Assembly: GCF_024323335.1 (NCBI RefSeq)
Contig: NC_066580.1
Span: 261,313,332 to 261,377,331, forward strand
Source: Lathyrus oleraceus
Lineage: Eukaryota > Streptophyta > Magnoliopsida > Fabales > Fabaceae
Direction: 5' to 3'
Length of the DNA stretch: 64,000 nucleotides
In this document: positions 21,736-33,036 of the stretch, in pieces
Layout: every line of letters begins with the position of its first letter
Position numbering within the stretch: position 1 is the first letter of the stretch
The notes under the pieces: generated by a model
Told to the model about the DNA's origin: nothing
Databases searched by the model: none
What the model saw: the letters and a program-made list of their open reading frames with translations, nothing else
Program-made: the position numbers and the translations under genes

Positions 21736-22612
21736 AGTAAACATTAAAATTATAACATACTGCGCGTTTTGTTATTTCACTCTCTATTATTTTCATTCTT
21801 TTTCACGTTAGGGTTCTCACTGCTACGATTTTCGCTACTTCTAAGGCGTTCTCCTTCCACCTCTGTTAGATCTACGACGTTTCCTCCTTCTATTAATTCG
21901 TTGTTAGCTGTTCGATTTTGACACCATAGGTATTTTTCTAATCTTCATATTACTTGGTTTCTCTTCTGACGTTCGCTATTGTTGGTTTCATTTTTCTTGG
22001 TTCATACATTTATTGAGTATTCTCAACAATAATTATTGTGTTGCAATGCTAGCAATGGAGACTAGGCATTATGGGTTAAATTTCACCAACTGTTCTATTT
22101 GTTTCTCGATTTAGAAAAAGGAGGCAGCAATATCTAAAACACCTTCTACCAATCAAAGGTACACTATGCAGCTTATGAGTGTATTTATTCTAGCATACAT
22201 AGCGTAGCTAGTAACTTAAGAAGTTTAGGTATGGATGTTATTTGATAGAGTAAATTAGAGTCGACTATTCTTCTGTTAGCTTTCAGTTAGACCATTATTC
22301 AATTCTACATATATATTTTCTAGTCAATGTTTATCTTTTGTAAAAACTATATGATGATATATAACTATGCTACAAATTAGTGCATACCACTAATGCTTAA
22401 TGCATGGTTCATACATTCTCATGCTATTGAAGTCAGAGATATCTGAAAATGTTGAGAAACTAACTCAATAAACCAAAATTGTTTTGGTTTTGGGTTGTTG
22501 TTGGAGACATGAATGCCCTGCACAGAGACTAACTCAATAAAGCGAAATTGTTTTGTCTCATCCCATTTTTGGTTTCTCTTCTGAAATTGTTTTTTGTTTA
22601 TTCTAATTAGTA

Positions 22613-23326
22613 ATGGATAATACATGTATGTCTTCCAATCGATTGTCGAGAGAGTACGAGAATGGGGTATCAGAATTCGTTAAGTTTGCCGTTGCGCACG
22701 CCGAAGACCCCAGTAGAATGATATGTCCTTGCTTGGGTTGTTGTAATGGATACACATTTTATACCAAAGAACAAGATGATAAAAGTACTATGCAGAATAG
22801 TGGTGTCACCGTGGTAGCTGAAGCAATGCACATATCAAGTGTGAAGGACTTAAACCCCAAATTTGCAAATCTGTCGTATTTTGGTGTTATCGAGCGCATT
22901 TGGGTGTTTGATTATGAGAAGTTTCAGATTCCTATATTTGGTTGCAAGTGGGTTGAAAATAATAACGGCATTCGAATGGATAAGTCAGGATTTTTGCAAG
23001 TGGATCTTAATAGGGTGGGATACAAAGATGAGTCTTTTATTCTAGCCTTTCAAGCTAGACAAGTGTTCTATGTCAATGATCCGAAAAGTACGAAATGGTC
23101 TATAGTTCTTTTTTCCAACAAAGTAATTGATGAAAACACTGGAGATCAAGGTGATATTGATGTTGAGATTGAATCGTTTACCAGAAATGATCAAGATGAG
23201 AATATTATATCAAATGATTCATATATTAGAAATGATCATAATGAGGGTATTTGGATCAATCCAACCGTCCGTGTTGTTAAGAGACATGTAGAACATATTC
23301 CAACCAAGAAAAGAAAGAGAACTTAG
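22613..23326 (+). CDS. Shortened CACTA protein: transposase-associated domain joined to DUF4216
   Basis: A 237-residue frame starting at ATG 22613, just after an ATTAG splice-acceptor-like site. Residues 1 to about 48 (RLSREYENGVSEFVKFA, then CPCLGCCNG) match the N-terminal transposase-associated domain of plant CACTA transposases. From about residue 60 (STMQNSGVTVVAEA) to 170 it matches the DUF4216 region normally found near the C-terminus of the same protein (FGVIERIWVFDYEKFQIPIF, GCKWVENNNGIRMDKSGF, VDLNRVGYKDESF, QARQVFYVNDP). The whole catalytic DDE part between them is absent. The tail is acidic, then basic (KRHVEHIPTKKRKRT), resembling a nuclear localisation signal. The frame is fully open and so more conserved than its surroundings. 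It may bind element ends or act as a repressor, but that is inference; it cannot catalyse transposition. Confidence 0.8.
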   Translation: MDNTCMSSNRLSREYENGVSEFVKFAVAHAEDPSRMICPCLGCCNGYTFYTKEQDDKSTMQNSGVTVVAEAMHISSVKDLNPKFANLSYFGVIERIWVFDYEKFQIPIFGCKWVENNNGIRMDKSGFLQVDLNRVGYKDESFILAFQARQVFYVNDPKSTKWSIVLFSNKVIDENTGDQGDIDVEIESFTRNDQDENIISNDSYIRNDHNEGIWINPTVRVVKRHVEHIPTKKRKRT

Positions 23327-23849
23327 TGAAAAAGGTACAGGTCAAATGATTTTAATTGTTTTCTTTATTACAGGTAAAATGGCTTTTATTACAGCAAATC
23401 GAGTCAGTTGCATAAAAAAAAAGGTATAAACACAATTATATGATATTTATGCATAGAAAATGTTAATTCTTGATCTTATACTTCACCTAACTAATTTTAT
23501 GATATTTTAGGTTCATGCTATTGATATTGAACAAAAAGAGGTTGTTGCTAAGAAGACTGCGGCTAGCAAAAAAAACATACATCTCAGAGATGCTTTTGCT
23601 ACTTAGTTTTATTTCTTTTTAAGTTATGAATTGGTTGTATATTTAGAATCTTTAGAAGTTAAACGATTATATATCAGTGGATTGTTGTATATGTATGGAT
23701 TGTTGTATATAAGGCTTGTTGAATGCAATGTGTGAAAAAGGGCTTCAAATTATACAGTTTTAGGTGTACTGCTTCAATATACAGGTTGTCTAAAATAAAT
23801 AAATAAATATAGCGCTTTTTAAAAATAAAAAATTAAATAACCACCCACT

Positions 23850-24130
23850 TTAGAGGGCGCTTTCCAAAATAAGCGCCTTCTAAACCCTTTAAATTTCCAC
23901 TTTAGAGGGCGCTTTCCAGTAAAAGCGCCCTCTAAACCCTTAAAAGTTTCCACTTTAGAGGGCGCTTTCTTTAAGAAACGCCCTCTAAAGTGGCCCTTAA
24001 AGGGCTTAAAGAGCCACTTTAGAAAGCGCTTTCACCAGAAAAAAAAGCGCTGTCTTTACCTATGCCAGCGCCAGATTAGAGGGCGCTTTAAAGCGCTGTT
24101 ATAGGCCAAAAAAAGCGCCCTCTTTTCCCT
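23850..24130. repeat. CACTA subterminal repeats, right
   Basis: Seven or more copies of ttagagggcgcttt and aaagcgccctctaa, again paired head to head, mirroring the left side. They end about 15 bp from the right terminus. Confidence 0.85.
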
Positions 24131-24144
24131 TATTTGGCGTAGTG

Positions 24145-24349
24145 ACTTTAATTTGGGAAATGACCTTCTTGCCCTTGCTAACTCTCATATTCTCCAAATT
24201 GCCACTCATCTCATGCACCAAATTTCCCTTGCTTACTAACTAGTAAGGATTAAGAGAATTAATTAAACTTAATATCTTATTATATCACTAATTACTCAAG
24301 TTATCCCACTTAATAAAGAAATGAGCATTTAAGAGGATATAGGGTATCA
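24145..24349 (-). mobile_element. Older Ty3/gypsy LTR, 5' portion (continues from 19895-21350)
   Basis: The minus strand starts TGATACCCTATATCC at 24349 and runs into the CACTA element. Its next bases (TTCTTTATTAAGTGGGATAA) parallel the start of the LTR at 30797. The flank to the right is LINE sequence. Confidence 0.65.
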
Positions 24350-24361
24350 TAGGGAACATAT

Positions 24362-25280
24362 TAACTTGTGGCTAGACAATTGGTGTGGTCAAAGTCTGGT
24401 TAATATTTTGCAGATTCCTTTGAATATGCATCATAATTTAAGGCCAAGCTCGAAGATATCATTGAGGGAAACTCCATAATCCTTCCTCATAGCTTGGTCC
24501 ATATGTGTCGTACCATGCCTCAACTTAGTGTAAGTCTGTTTATTAATCCATTGAAAGAGGATAGGAAGATTTAGAAACTAGCTAGTATTGGACAAATCTC
24601 AATCAAAACTTCATACATACATCTTTCTCGCGCTCATCAAGCTACTGCATGGGGAATGGCTATTTGGAACTCATCCATCCCACCTTAAAATTCAATTTTT
24701 TATGGATATTACTTTATTGAAAATTGTCAACAGATGACAATCTTTGTTTGAACGACCTTCAAATGCCTTCCTGTTGCAGTTTGTGTTCCCGTGAGGGGGA
24801 GACCTTGCATCATCTATTTTTTTGGCTACGAGTATGATAGAAATATTTGGAGTTGGTTGGCGAGAAAACTGGATAGAGGACCACCTATCGACTTCCTGGA
24901 GGGCTCTTGGAAGGTTATAGATAGAAGTGGCTCAATCGAGTGCAAAGTTATTGTTATTGTTGTAGTCATCAACTCAATTAACTACATTTTGAATGCTAGA
25001 AACCTAGCCTGTTTTCAAAACACTATAAAGCATTGGAAATCTTCTTGTGCTGTTATTATTGAAAGAAATGATGTCGTGTCCACTTCCTCTATTATGGATC
25101 AATGAAAATACAAAGAAGGGAATTACTATGCAGATAAGTTGGCTAATTTAAATTTAATAGTTACTAACTATACATGGCGGAACGATAATTATATCAATGT
25201 AATTATGAATTTTATCATGAACAAACCCTACCTTTTTAGTTTAAAAATTTACTAAGTTTGAAGTTTTGTCTTTAATCCTC
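24362..25280 (+). pseudogene. 3' end of an L1-type LINE (ORF2 C-terminus), decayed
   Basis: Translation in shifting frames gives the region after RT of plant LINEs: LWLDNWCGQSL, then WGMAIWNSSIPP, then a zf-RVT-type stretch (near 24750-24860, C-S-L-C-S-R-E-G-E-T-L-H-H-L-F, followed by the IWSWLARKLD run at 24850-24890). An RNase H-like remainder ends with YYADKLANLNL near 25120. Multiple stops and frameshifts are present. The RT domain itself is missing, as in typical 5'-truncated LINE insertions, and a clear poly(A) tail was not seen. The 104-codon frame at 24791-25105 is part of this remnant and not a separate gene. Confidence 0.7.
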
Positions 25281-27680
25281 TATTTTTGTACCTACTCTTT
25301 TTATTTATATCACGAGTTCAACCCTTTTCTGATTAAAAAAAGTTTGATTCAGGAACAGGTAATAATTACGATGGAAGTATAACAATTATTTGAATTAATA
25401 AATAATGTAAAATGTGTAACATAAGAACACCATTGGATGGGAACTAATTTTTTTTTTTACAAATAAATGGATGAAGGGTCTTGTAACAATTCTTTTTGAT
25501 GTAGATATATACTATAATGTATTAAATATTTCATTGACTTATTTTATAAATATCAATACTTAAACTAATTAATGATATCTGACATTTTTGAAATTGCATG
25601 TTATAACAAGTTCTGTGAAGAATTATGTATTTCATGAGTATATTATTGTATTAAAGATTTTGCATTGTTTGATATGTTTTGAATTATTTACCATATATAA
25701 CTGTAATAGTGATTTTAAATATAAATACACATTTAAATTGGATATGACAATTTTTGTGATGGAGAACTATATCAATCTTTCCGATGCTTCCCTTTCTTAT
25801 TACTAATTCTTCTATTGAGAAATTTGTTTAAAAGGGGATGAATGTTGATTATAAGGGATCTCTTATCCAAGTTTTTGGAGGGTCAATTAAGGTTTATTGC
25901 GATTTAATCATGGAAAAATAAATAGAAATAATTTTAAATTACAATTTAAATGTGAAAACATTTTTTGAGGCTGTATTTAGCCAAATTTTTATTTAAAAAA
26001 TTGAGATTTTATGCCGTAGTTCATCTTCCACCTCTTCAGAGACGGTCATAATCTCATATGATAGGATTTAGTTGATTCGAATATATTTTTTTCTCACTTC
26101 TTTAAAAAGAAAAAAATATAAGGAAATAAACCATATTCAAATTATGGTACTAATTTAAATGTAAGAGGAATTGTTATTCTCTCGATTATAATGTGAGTGT
26201 AACAAAAGACAATTTGCGGGATTTTGAATAACCTTTAAAATGTGTAGGTGGAATTTAATGTTAATCATATAGATGAATGAAACCTTTCCATTCTTATCGA
26301 ATTAATGACAAAAAAATTGATTCAATCTTTTTTACTCGACAATATAGTTATTGCTATATTTATGTTATAAATGATATAATTAATATTGGAGACGTGAAAT
26401 TAGTTTTTATAGGATTGATATAATCAATTTTATCTATTAAACTGGTACTACCTAACATTATAATTTGTAACTGTTGGTTGAACTTTTTTTTTTCTGAAAT
26501 ATACGGTTCAATACACTTTTACTTAAAAATATCCAAACATATTTCTTTATCTTCATTTCACTTTTATTCAAAATTAATTTATAAAATTAAATTTAATGTA
26601 TGATATGATACTAGCACAATTTGGACTAAAATTTTAAATCTTATTAAATGATAAAGTATTATAACAATTTTAATATTAAATAAGTAATATTAATTTGTTT
26701 GTAATTTTTCTATTGAGGTGAGAATTAATTAATTTGATCTTTGCAAATAAATTGATGAAGTGTCTTGTAACAAATCTTTTTGAAGTAAATATTAAATAAA
26801 ATGTTTTAAATTTTCCATTAGATTATTTTATAAACATCAATATTTAAATTAATTTAAGAAACAAATAGAGAATAAATAAAGAAAATGGGGTAATGAAGTA
26901 TAATAAAAAAAAATAGTGAGGAAGGTTTCTATTTAAACCTAAAAATTGGAATTGTTTTAGTAATCGAGTCAAAAACCTAGCGCATAAATAAATCATAGAG
27001 AATTAAGAGATTTTTTTATTAAGATGGTAGGATCTTATCTTAATTGAAAAAATAAACTGAATTTTGAAAAGAAAAAGATTAAGATATTTATGAAAACAAA
27101 ATGTTAACGAAATTAAAATAAAAAAAAAATAAAAAAGATTATGAATTACGCGGTAAGAAGTGCAATGAGGAAGATGACTTTCATAGAACAACAAAACCGA
27201 TTCATGTTTATTGTGTGTTGTGTGAACAGTATTTTAGCGATATCAATAATAGTATCCATAACAATATATAATAACGAAAATACTTTAATTTTTCTATATT
27301 TTTACCCTTAATTTAATTAATAACTTTAATCAAAACTATTATTATTAACTTCCATATAATTTTATATTATTAACTTCTACATACTTTCATTTTTAAAAAA
27401 CCAAATCAGAGATCGAACCGGTGAAACTTTCAATTTAAGGTTTAATAAATTCAGCTGATTAAATATATAGTCAAATCATTTGTTAAATAAACTAATAATA
27501 TGAAACTAAATTTTATAGATAGGTCATACACATTCATATGTTCGCAGCTTAATAAAATAAATATTCAAAAATTCATTGCAAATTTAATACAACAATATCA
27601 ATAGTATACACAATAACACTACATAGTTGTACACTTAATTTCAACCTTAATTTAAGAATAATTTGAAATAAATTAAAGAA
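25281..27680. other. AT-rich DNA with no recognised gene
   Basis: Very AT-rich with scattered short ORFs of no coding character. The only structure I see is a diverged direct repeat of about 115 bp at 25455-25570 and 26735-26860 (shared blocks gatgaag.gtcttgtaaca, ctttttga.gta, attattttataaa.atcaat). It is probably old transposon debris. Confidence 0.5.
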
Positions 27681-28024
27681 AATTTAAATGTGTTTGTGGT
27701 CCTCATAAATATCTCTAATTTCCTTTTTAGTCTCTAACTATATTATTTTTAAAGAATGGTCCTCCTAAAATTTGTCATCAACACGGTTGGTCCTTACCAC
27801 TAAAACGGTCACTAAAATTGTTTCTAATTTAGTCGCTAAGTAATAAACTGTTGGTAAAACAGTCAATAATTCGGTCACTAAGTTATAAAAACCGTCTTTA
27901 AATTTCAGGAGAGACTAAAAGTGTGGATGACATTTTTTATAAGGACCATTCTTTGAAGGAAATATTTTGAGGGATTAAAAATGAAATTTAAGATATTTAG
28001 GAGGACCACAAACATATTTAACCT
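27681..28024. mobile_element. Mutator-type MITE, 344 bp, with 9-bp target duplication
   Basis: Long terminal inverted repeats of roughly 100 bp: AAATGTGTTTGTGGTCCTC at the left and, as reverse complement, AAATATGTTTGTGGTCCTC at the right, continuing through AAAGAATGGTCCT in both arms. The flanks carry the 9-bp direct repeat attaaagaa (27672-27680 and 28025-28033), the duplication size typical of Mutator-like elements. The right terminus (GGTTAAATATGTTTGTGGTC) resembles a sequence I recall as common in legume genomes. No coding capacity. Confidence 0.88.
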
Positions 28025-28084
28025 ATTAAAGAATAACAATAAATAAATTAAACCAATTCAAACTAAAATCAAAGTAATAGAACA

Positions 28085-29115
28085 TCATACATGTTGTTTC
28101 AAGTGGATTAGTCCTTTGGATTGACTGCATTTAGCAAAACAATACCTTGTAGAAGTGTCCAAGTGTTCAAGATTGGTCTAGTTTGCTAAGTTGTATGAAA
28201 CTACAAAAGGGACACATGTTGGGCGCAACGCTCCTGCAGGTTGGTATGACACCTGGGGCTTGTGCAACATGCGCCAGATTAATGCATTTTAATAAAATCT
28301 TTTGAGAAGATTCAGTTGTGTTTTATTGCTATTGGTTTAGCAATATGATTATATGATTTGTTGAAAGCTGTGAAGATCAAATCATATTTAAAAGAGATTT
28401 AGATTTGAATTTGTAACAAACCAAATCATATATTTTTGTTGGAGATATTCAAGGAGCAAATCAAATATCCAACAGATTGTGCAAAGACTATGTACGGAAA
28501 AAAATGCAGATCCATAAGGTATTGAAGATCTTAGAGTGCTAGGTTTTGTGTCAGGCTAATTCTCTAATAGGATTGGTGTTATTTTTATGTACACAATTAT
28601 ATTTCAGTAACTTGGCATAAAAGGTTTGTCTAGTTGAGTTATAAATTTAACGTTGTTATGTACACCTTTACATTTCAGTAACTTGACATAGAAGATTTGT
28701 CTAGTTGAGTTGTAATATTCAACATCATCCATATTGTTAGATTGGAGTTAATCACTAGTGTTTAGTTATTGTTATCTCTTATTACGGGTTGTGTGATAGA
28801 GAAGAAAGTGAGTAGGTTCTCATATTTAGGGGGGGGACTCTAAATAGAAAGTCATTGAGTAGTGTTAGGAAGAGACGTTGAATAATATATGGTTTATTGT
28901 TGCTTGTAAGTCTAATTTTACTAAGATGCTAATAGTACATTTCCTTTTTTGAGTTTTGGACTCAGTCCCTCAGGTGTAGGTATAGTTTTACTGAACTCGG
29001 TAAATAATTGACGGTGTTGTTTATTGTTTTTTTACTCCATTATCTAGCAATTCCTATTGTAGTGGTTCTAGTGTATCTTGTCAAACATGTTGTCGGAGCA
29101 TCATGTTCGACATTT
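28085..29115 (+). mobile_element. Probable Ty1/copia LTR remnant
   Basis: The order of motifs resembles the R-U5 side of copia LTRs: a stretch with gatagagaagaaagtgagtagg, then ctcatatttagg, then near 28960-29030 tcagtccctcaggtgtaggt and ctgaactcggtaaataattg. A direct duplication of about 75 bp lies at 28569-28722 (tatgtacac...atttcagtaacttg.cata.aag). Neither terminus can be fixed, and no primer site or coding region is attached. Confidence 0.4.
28569..28722. repeat. Tandem duplication, about 75 bp x 2
   Basis: Two adjacent copies share tatgtacac, atttcagtaacttg and tttgtctagttgagtt in the same order, about 85-90 percent alike by eye. It lies inside the probable copia LTR. Confidence 0.75.
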
Positions 29116-30399
29116 GTCCCATGAGGAACATAATTTTAATACCTAAAATAAAGTTCAAATAATTCAAGAAAAATAAATAATACAATATACTTAATTGAGT
29201 AACAGTAAAAAAATGTAAGTTGACAACGACAATCAAGTCATAACTGGACAACGATAAACAATAGTGAATTAAACAATAATCAATATTGAGTTGGACTACG
29301 TGACTATGTTTGAAAGAGACTGTGCGAATGGTTGAAAGAAAAACAATAATAGAGTGATAGAATTTAGAAATTTGTATGGTTTTAGAAAAAACTAGGAATG
29401 TTTTTTTTTAATGGTGAATGTTTTAAATTTTGATATTGACATTAAAAATTTTCAAACATTTGAATTTTTTTTATCAATTTGATGCATTTTTTTAATCTGA
29501 CCATTTTACAAAACTGACTCCGGTTCTTTGGTTCAAACGTCTTTTGTCGGTTCAATTCAATTTTTCTTATTTTACTCCGATTTTATTCCACTAGTGATTT
29601 TGAAAGATTGACCTGATCGGATTCAACTACAATTCAAGTCCAATCGATTGAACCGACCAATTCGATCTGATTTTTAAAACATCGCTATTATCACATTATA
29701 TTGCTATTATCACATTATATTGTTATTATCATATTATATGTTTATAAATAAATTTAATGTGATATTTTCATATTTTAAGATAGATTTTTAAATGCATAAA
29801 AATAAGATAAATCATTAATATTGATAATAGATACATCTAAATAAATATATTTTGAAGTTAAGGATGTTTTAATACAGTTTAGTAAAAAAACACTAAAAAG
29901 AACTCAATTATAGTAAATGGTCATTCCAACCAAATTGAACATTTTAATTTACTTATAACCAAACATAAAAAAAATTTTGGTTTGGTATATTGGTTTGAGA
30001 TTCTGAACCATACCAAAATATAAAAGATACATTTTTTTTCAAACCGAACCATTTGTTAAACATTGGAACTATTATATTTTTTTTTAGAAATTTCTTTATT
30101 GAATTAAATTTGTTTAAGTATTTTTCATTTTCAGTGTTGATTCGATTCATTTTCCTTTTAGTTTGATTCTAAATTTATTTGTAAACCACATATTATACTC
30201 ACTAACCAAACATAATAATTTGGTTATTTTAACTTCAGGTTGGTTGAATTCGACATATATTCGGTTTAGGTTGACGTTTTTTTTAACAGTCATATTCAAT
30301 ATCCTATTTATTTATTTTTTTCTTCATGTTTTGACGTTTATAAATATTAAATTTTTGATAAGTTAATAGCTTTATTATGCTATATGCTAATTAAATTAT
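29116..30399. other. AT-rich DNA with small repeats, no recognised gene
   Basis: Contains a threefold 20-bp tandem repeat (ctattatcacattatattg, about 29685-29740). A region rich in ccgaccaatt/ggttcaattc words lies at 29510-29680, and a region rich in aaccaaa/tttggtt at 29925-30250 can fold on itself. The last two look like decayed MITEs, but no termini or target duplications could be fixed. ORFs here lack coding character. Confidence 0.45.
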
Positions 30400-30796
30400 T
30401 ATCAATGGTTAACGCCAGAAATATTTGAAAGTGTTGGCTATCCAATCAGGATAAGGTGCATTGATTATGGAGTTTGGTTAACTCAGTGCAAGGAAGAGTG
30501 AGTAGTAGACTCCGGGTAAATTAGTGACCATATAGATCAGAATGGCATATCAGAAGAGATAAATGAAAGAATGTTAGAAGTTAATCAAGGATTAGAAATC
30601 AGAGTACGATTAAATCAATAAGTTTGAGAAGTCGGGAAAAGAATGAAGATTTCCAGTGAGAAGTTAGAAGATTGAGTATGTTAGAGGATTTGACCCAAGC
30701 AAAGTCAAAAGTTGACCTAAGTTGGTGACGTAAGAAGTGTTTCATTTCTTTAATTGGAAGAAATTCAAGGACCAATTTTAATTTAAAGGGGGAGAA
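30400..30796 (+). mobile_element. 3' internal tail of a Ty3/gypsy element with polypurine tract
   Basis: Ends in AATTTAAAGGGGGAGAA (30780-30796), a polypurine tract, directly before the LTR start at 30797. The upstream 380 bp are too decayed to assign; stop-ridden frames show no clear integrase or chromodomain. Everything further 5' of the element is missing. Confidence 0.6.
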
Positions 30797-31596
30797 TGTA
30801 ATATTTAATATCCTTTTAAGTGTTATGTTCTTTGTCAGTTGGGACAAATTGAGCTCTTATATACTCTATTTTTTATCAGTTGAGACAAATTAAGCTTCAA
30901 TGTGCTTTATTTGTTGTCAATTAAAATAAATAGAGTAATTAGTAAACTCAATTGAGCTTAATTCTTACTCAATAAGGTTGACCTTCATTAATTTGTAAAA
31001 TGAGGAATATTTTGGTAACATTAATAATTACTCAATTGCTCTCTAGAAGATAAAATTTCCTTTAAGATATTTTCTTCCTTTCTTTTTCATACCAACCTCT
31101 CATTTTCTTTTGTTAGTAAGAGAGAAATAAAAAGGAGAAATTTGGTAAGACTAAGAGAAGAGAATAAAGAAAAAAAGAAAAGAGAAAGAAGAATAGAAGA
31201 AGAGAAGAAAGAGGAAAAGGCTTGGAAGTGGAATAAAAAAGCTTGGAACATCACGTCTCATCTCCAATCTTCTATCACCATCATAATTAAAGTGAGTTCC
31301 TAGTTAGATTCAGGTTTTGGGAGTATTTTCACGAGAAAATGAATTAGGATTTTGTGTGCCAATCCTACTTGATTCATGAAATTGATGATATGATAGTGTT
31401 ATGTTGAGATGTTAAGAAATGAAGAAACTTAATGAAAGCTTGTGGGTTCATGTATTGTTGCCTTGTATGTGTGATTTTATTGTGTTTTGAATCTTATAAG
31501 ATGATAGTTGATGTTAGGGTATGATAGTATGAGTTACCATGAATTTGGATTGAATAAAGAATGAAGAACAAGTGAAAATATGGAAGTTTCAGGGTT

Positions 31597-31756
31597 TGAT
31601 TCGAATCAGGAAGCAAAAATTATGCATAAAAGAAATTTTGACTGATTTGATTCGAGTAAGAAGATTTACAATGTGAATTTGATTTGAATCAATCACTTAT
31701 GGATAACCTCTGACTGATTTGATTTGAATCTTACTTTACACTTGATTTGAATCAGA
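31597..31756. repeat. Array of the palindromic word TGATTCGAATCA
   Basis: Five copies in 160 bp: tgattcgaatca (31597-31608), tgattcgagta (about 31648), tgatttgaatca (about 31680), tgatttgaatct (about 31721) and tgatttgaatcag (about 31744). Decay is again at the central CG. It occupies the place where the LTR at 9738-13135 has the CAATCGATTG word, just after a gtgaaaat.tgga stretch. Confidence 0.8.
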
Positions 31757-32889
31757 AAGGGCAAATTATGTTCAAAATACTATTTTTGGCTTGAGTTCTA
31801 TAACTCAGAATAAAGCGCGATCAGTTGCGTTGGAAAGCTCTTTCAATGCTCTAATAGATGGTGAAGTAAAAACATGATTTGTATGACAATGATTGATAGG
31901 ATAGTGATGATAAACTATCATGTATGAAATGATGAGATTGAAGTTGGTTAAATACCTTGTTACTTGTTTCCACCATAAAACAAAAATGGCAGTTCCGATT
32001 GATGTGAGGCCATGTGCGTTTGGAATTTAACGCATAGAGATATAACATAGTGAAGTAATATGTTCTTGTTTCCACTTTATTTTTCCCTTGTTGAGTCTGG
32101 TTAAACCAACCATAGGATGATCAGACGTACACTTATTATGTGACGTGTAGGTGGAATAATTTAGGTCTAAGCAGGTTGTATGAAAGTTTCGCCTAAGATT
32201 TATGTATCAAGATAAGTGAAGAAATCGTGAGGAAAACTTATATGAATTCAAAATGTTATTGGTTGGATATTGGTGACGAACCTTTATTCCGAAAGTCCTA
32301 ATTGGTGATGAACTATTATGTGTATTTCATATATCATGTTACAACGGGTATGTGTATGAGTTAACATGTGTGTATTATTAAACATACTATGGATTGCTTA
32401 ATTGTGTTGAATGTATAATAACTGATTAAAATATATGATGAAAAGTGAACCTAAACCTAGGTTTGTAACTAATTGAATGAATTAATAAAGATAACTTAGG
32501 TTATGGTAAATAACTTAGGTTGCAATGCCCGAATGTAAGATGTGCCTCAGTGTGCATCCATGAATGAGTAGTTGCTAGAGATGGATCGATCCATTTACCA
32601 AAGGTGTCAGATGACATGGATGGTTATCGATAATCTAATTATGAATTGAACTATATTGTATGGAAACATATTGTAATTTATTATGATTGTGATAGAATCA
32701 TATGGTAATTGTGATATCAACCCATGGTGATTGTAATATGATTACATGGTGTTTGATGAGAATAATCATGTGGTGATTGTTAAGAACTAATAATGTATTT
32801 GAACATTTCCCTTTATTGTGCATATCCCAATTGGGATACTTATGTAAAGTAGAATTCTGGATGTGGCACCAACGATTTGTGCCTCATAA

Positions 32890-33036
32890 TGGATTTGAGT
32901 CCCAACTCTGGATTGGATCCCTGGAGAAATGGTGGACGTCTAAGTGGGTTTGAGTCCCATACGGAGAAAGATATTATAAGTGGGTTCGAGTCCCATACGA
33001 GTGACAATTCTTAAAGTGGGTTCTAGTCCCATGGAA
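32890..33036 (+). repeat. Short LTR tandem repeats (gtgggttcgagtcccatacg type)
   Basis: Four units with about 35-55 bp periodicity, each containing gggtt.gagtcccata. Same family as 12405-12555 and 3604-3752. Confidence 0.75.

Larger units (their letters stand above)
21351..24144 (+). mobile_element. Non-autonomous CACTA (EnSpm) transposon, 2.79 kb
   Basis: Left end CACTACACCAAAAACTGG and right end (reverse complement) CACTACGCCAAATAAGGG form imperfect terminal inverted repeats. The 3-bp flanks are tct and act, so the target duplication is imperfect. Both ends carry dense subterminal repeats of tagagggcgcttt in both directions. The interior has one ORF (22613-23326) and no DDE transposase core. 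The run 21770-21930 (gttctcactgctacg..., then a ccataggtattt splice-like site) resembles a host 5' untranslated region and may be captured or the element's own leader. A possible last exon lies at 23512-23606 after a tttatgatattttag acceptor. Confidence 0.88.

Noticed and set aside
21770..21935. Captured host gene 5' end inside the CACTA element
   Set aside because: The sequence looks like an untranslated leader with a splice donor, but it may be the element's own leader; no coding part of a host gene follows.
24791..25105. 104-codon frame as a host gene
   Set aside because: The translation matches the zf-RVT to RNase H end of plant LINEs (IWSWLARKLD), with neighbouring LINE pieces in other frames.
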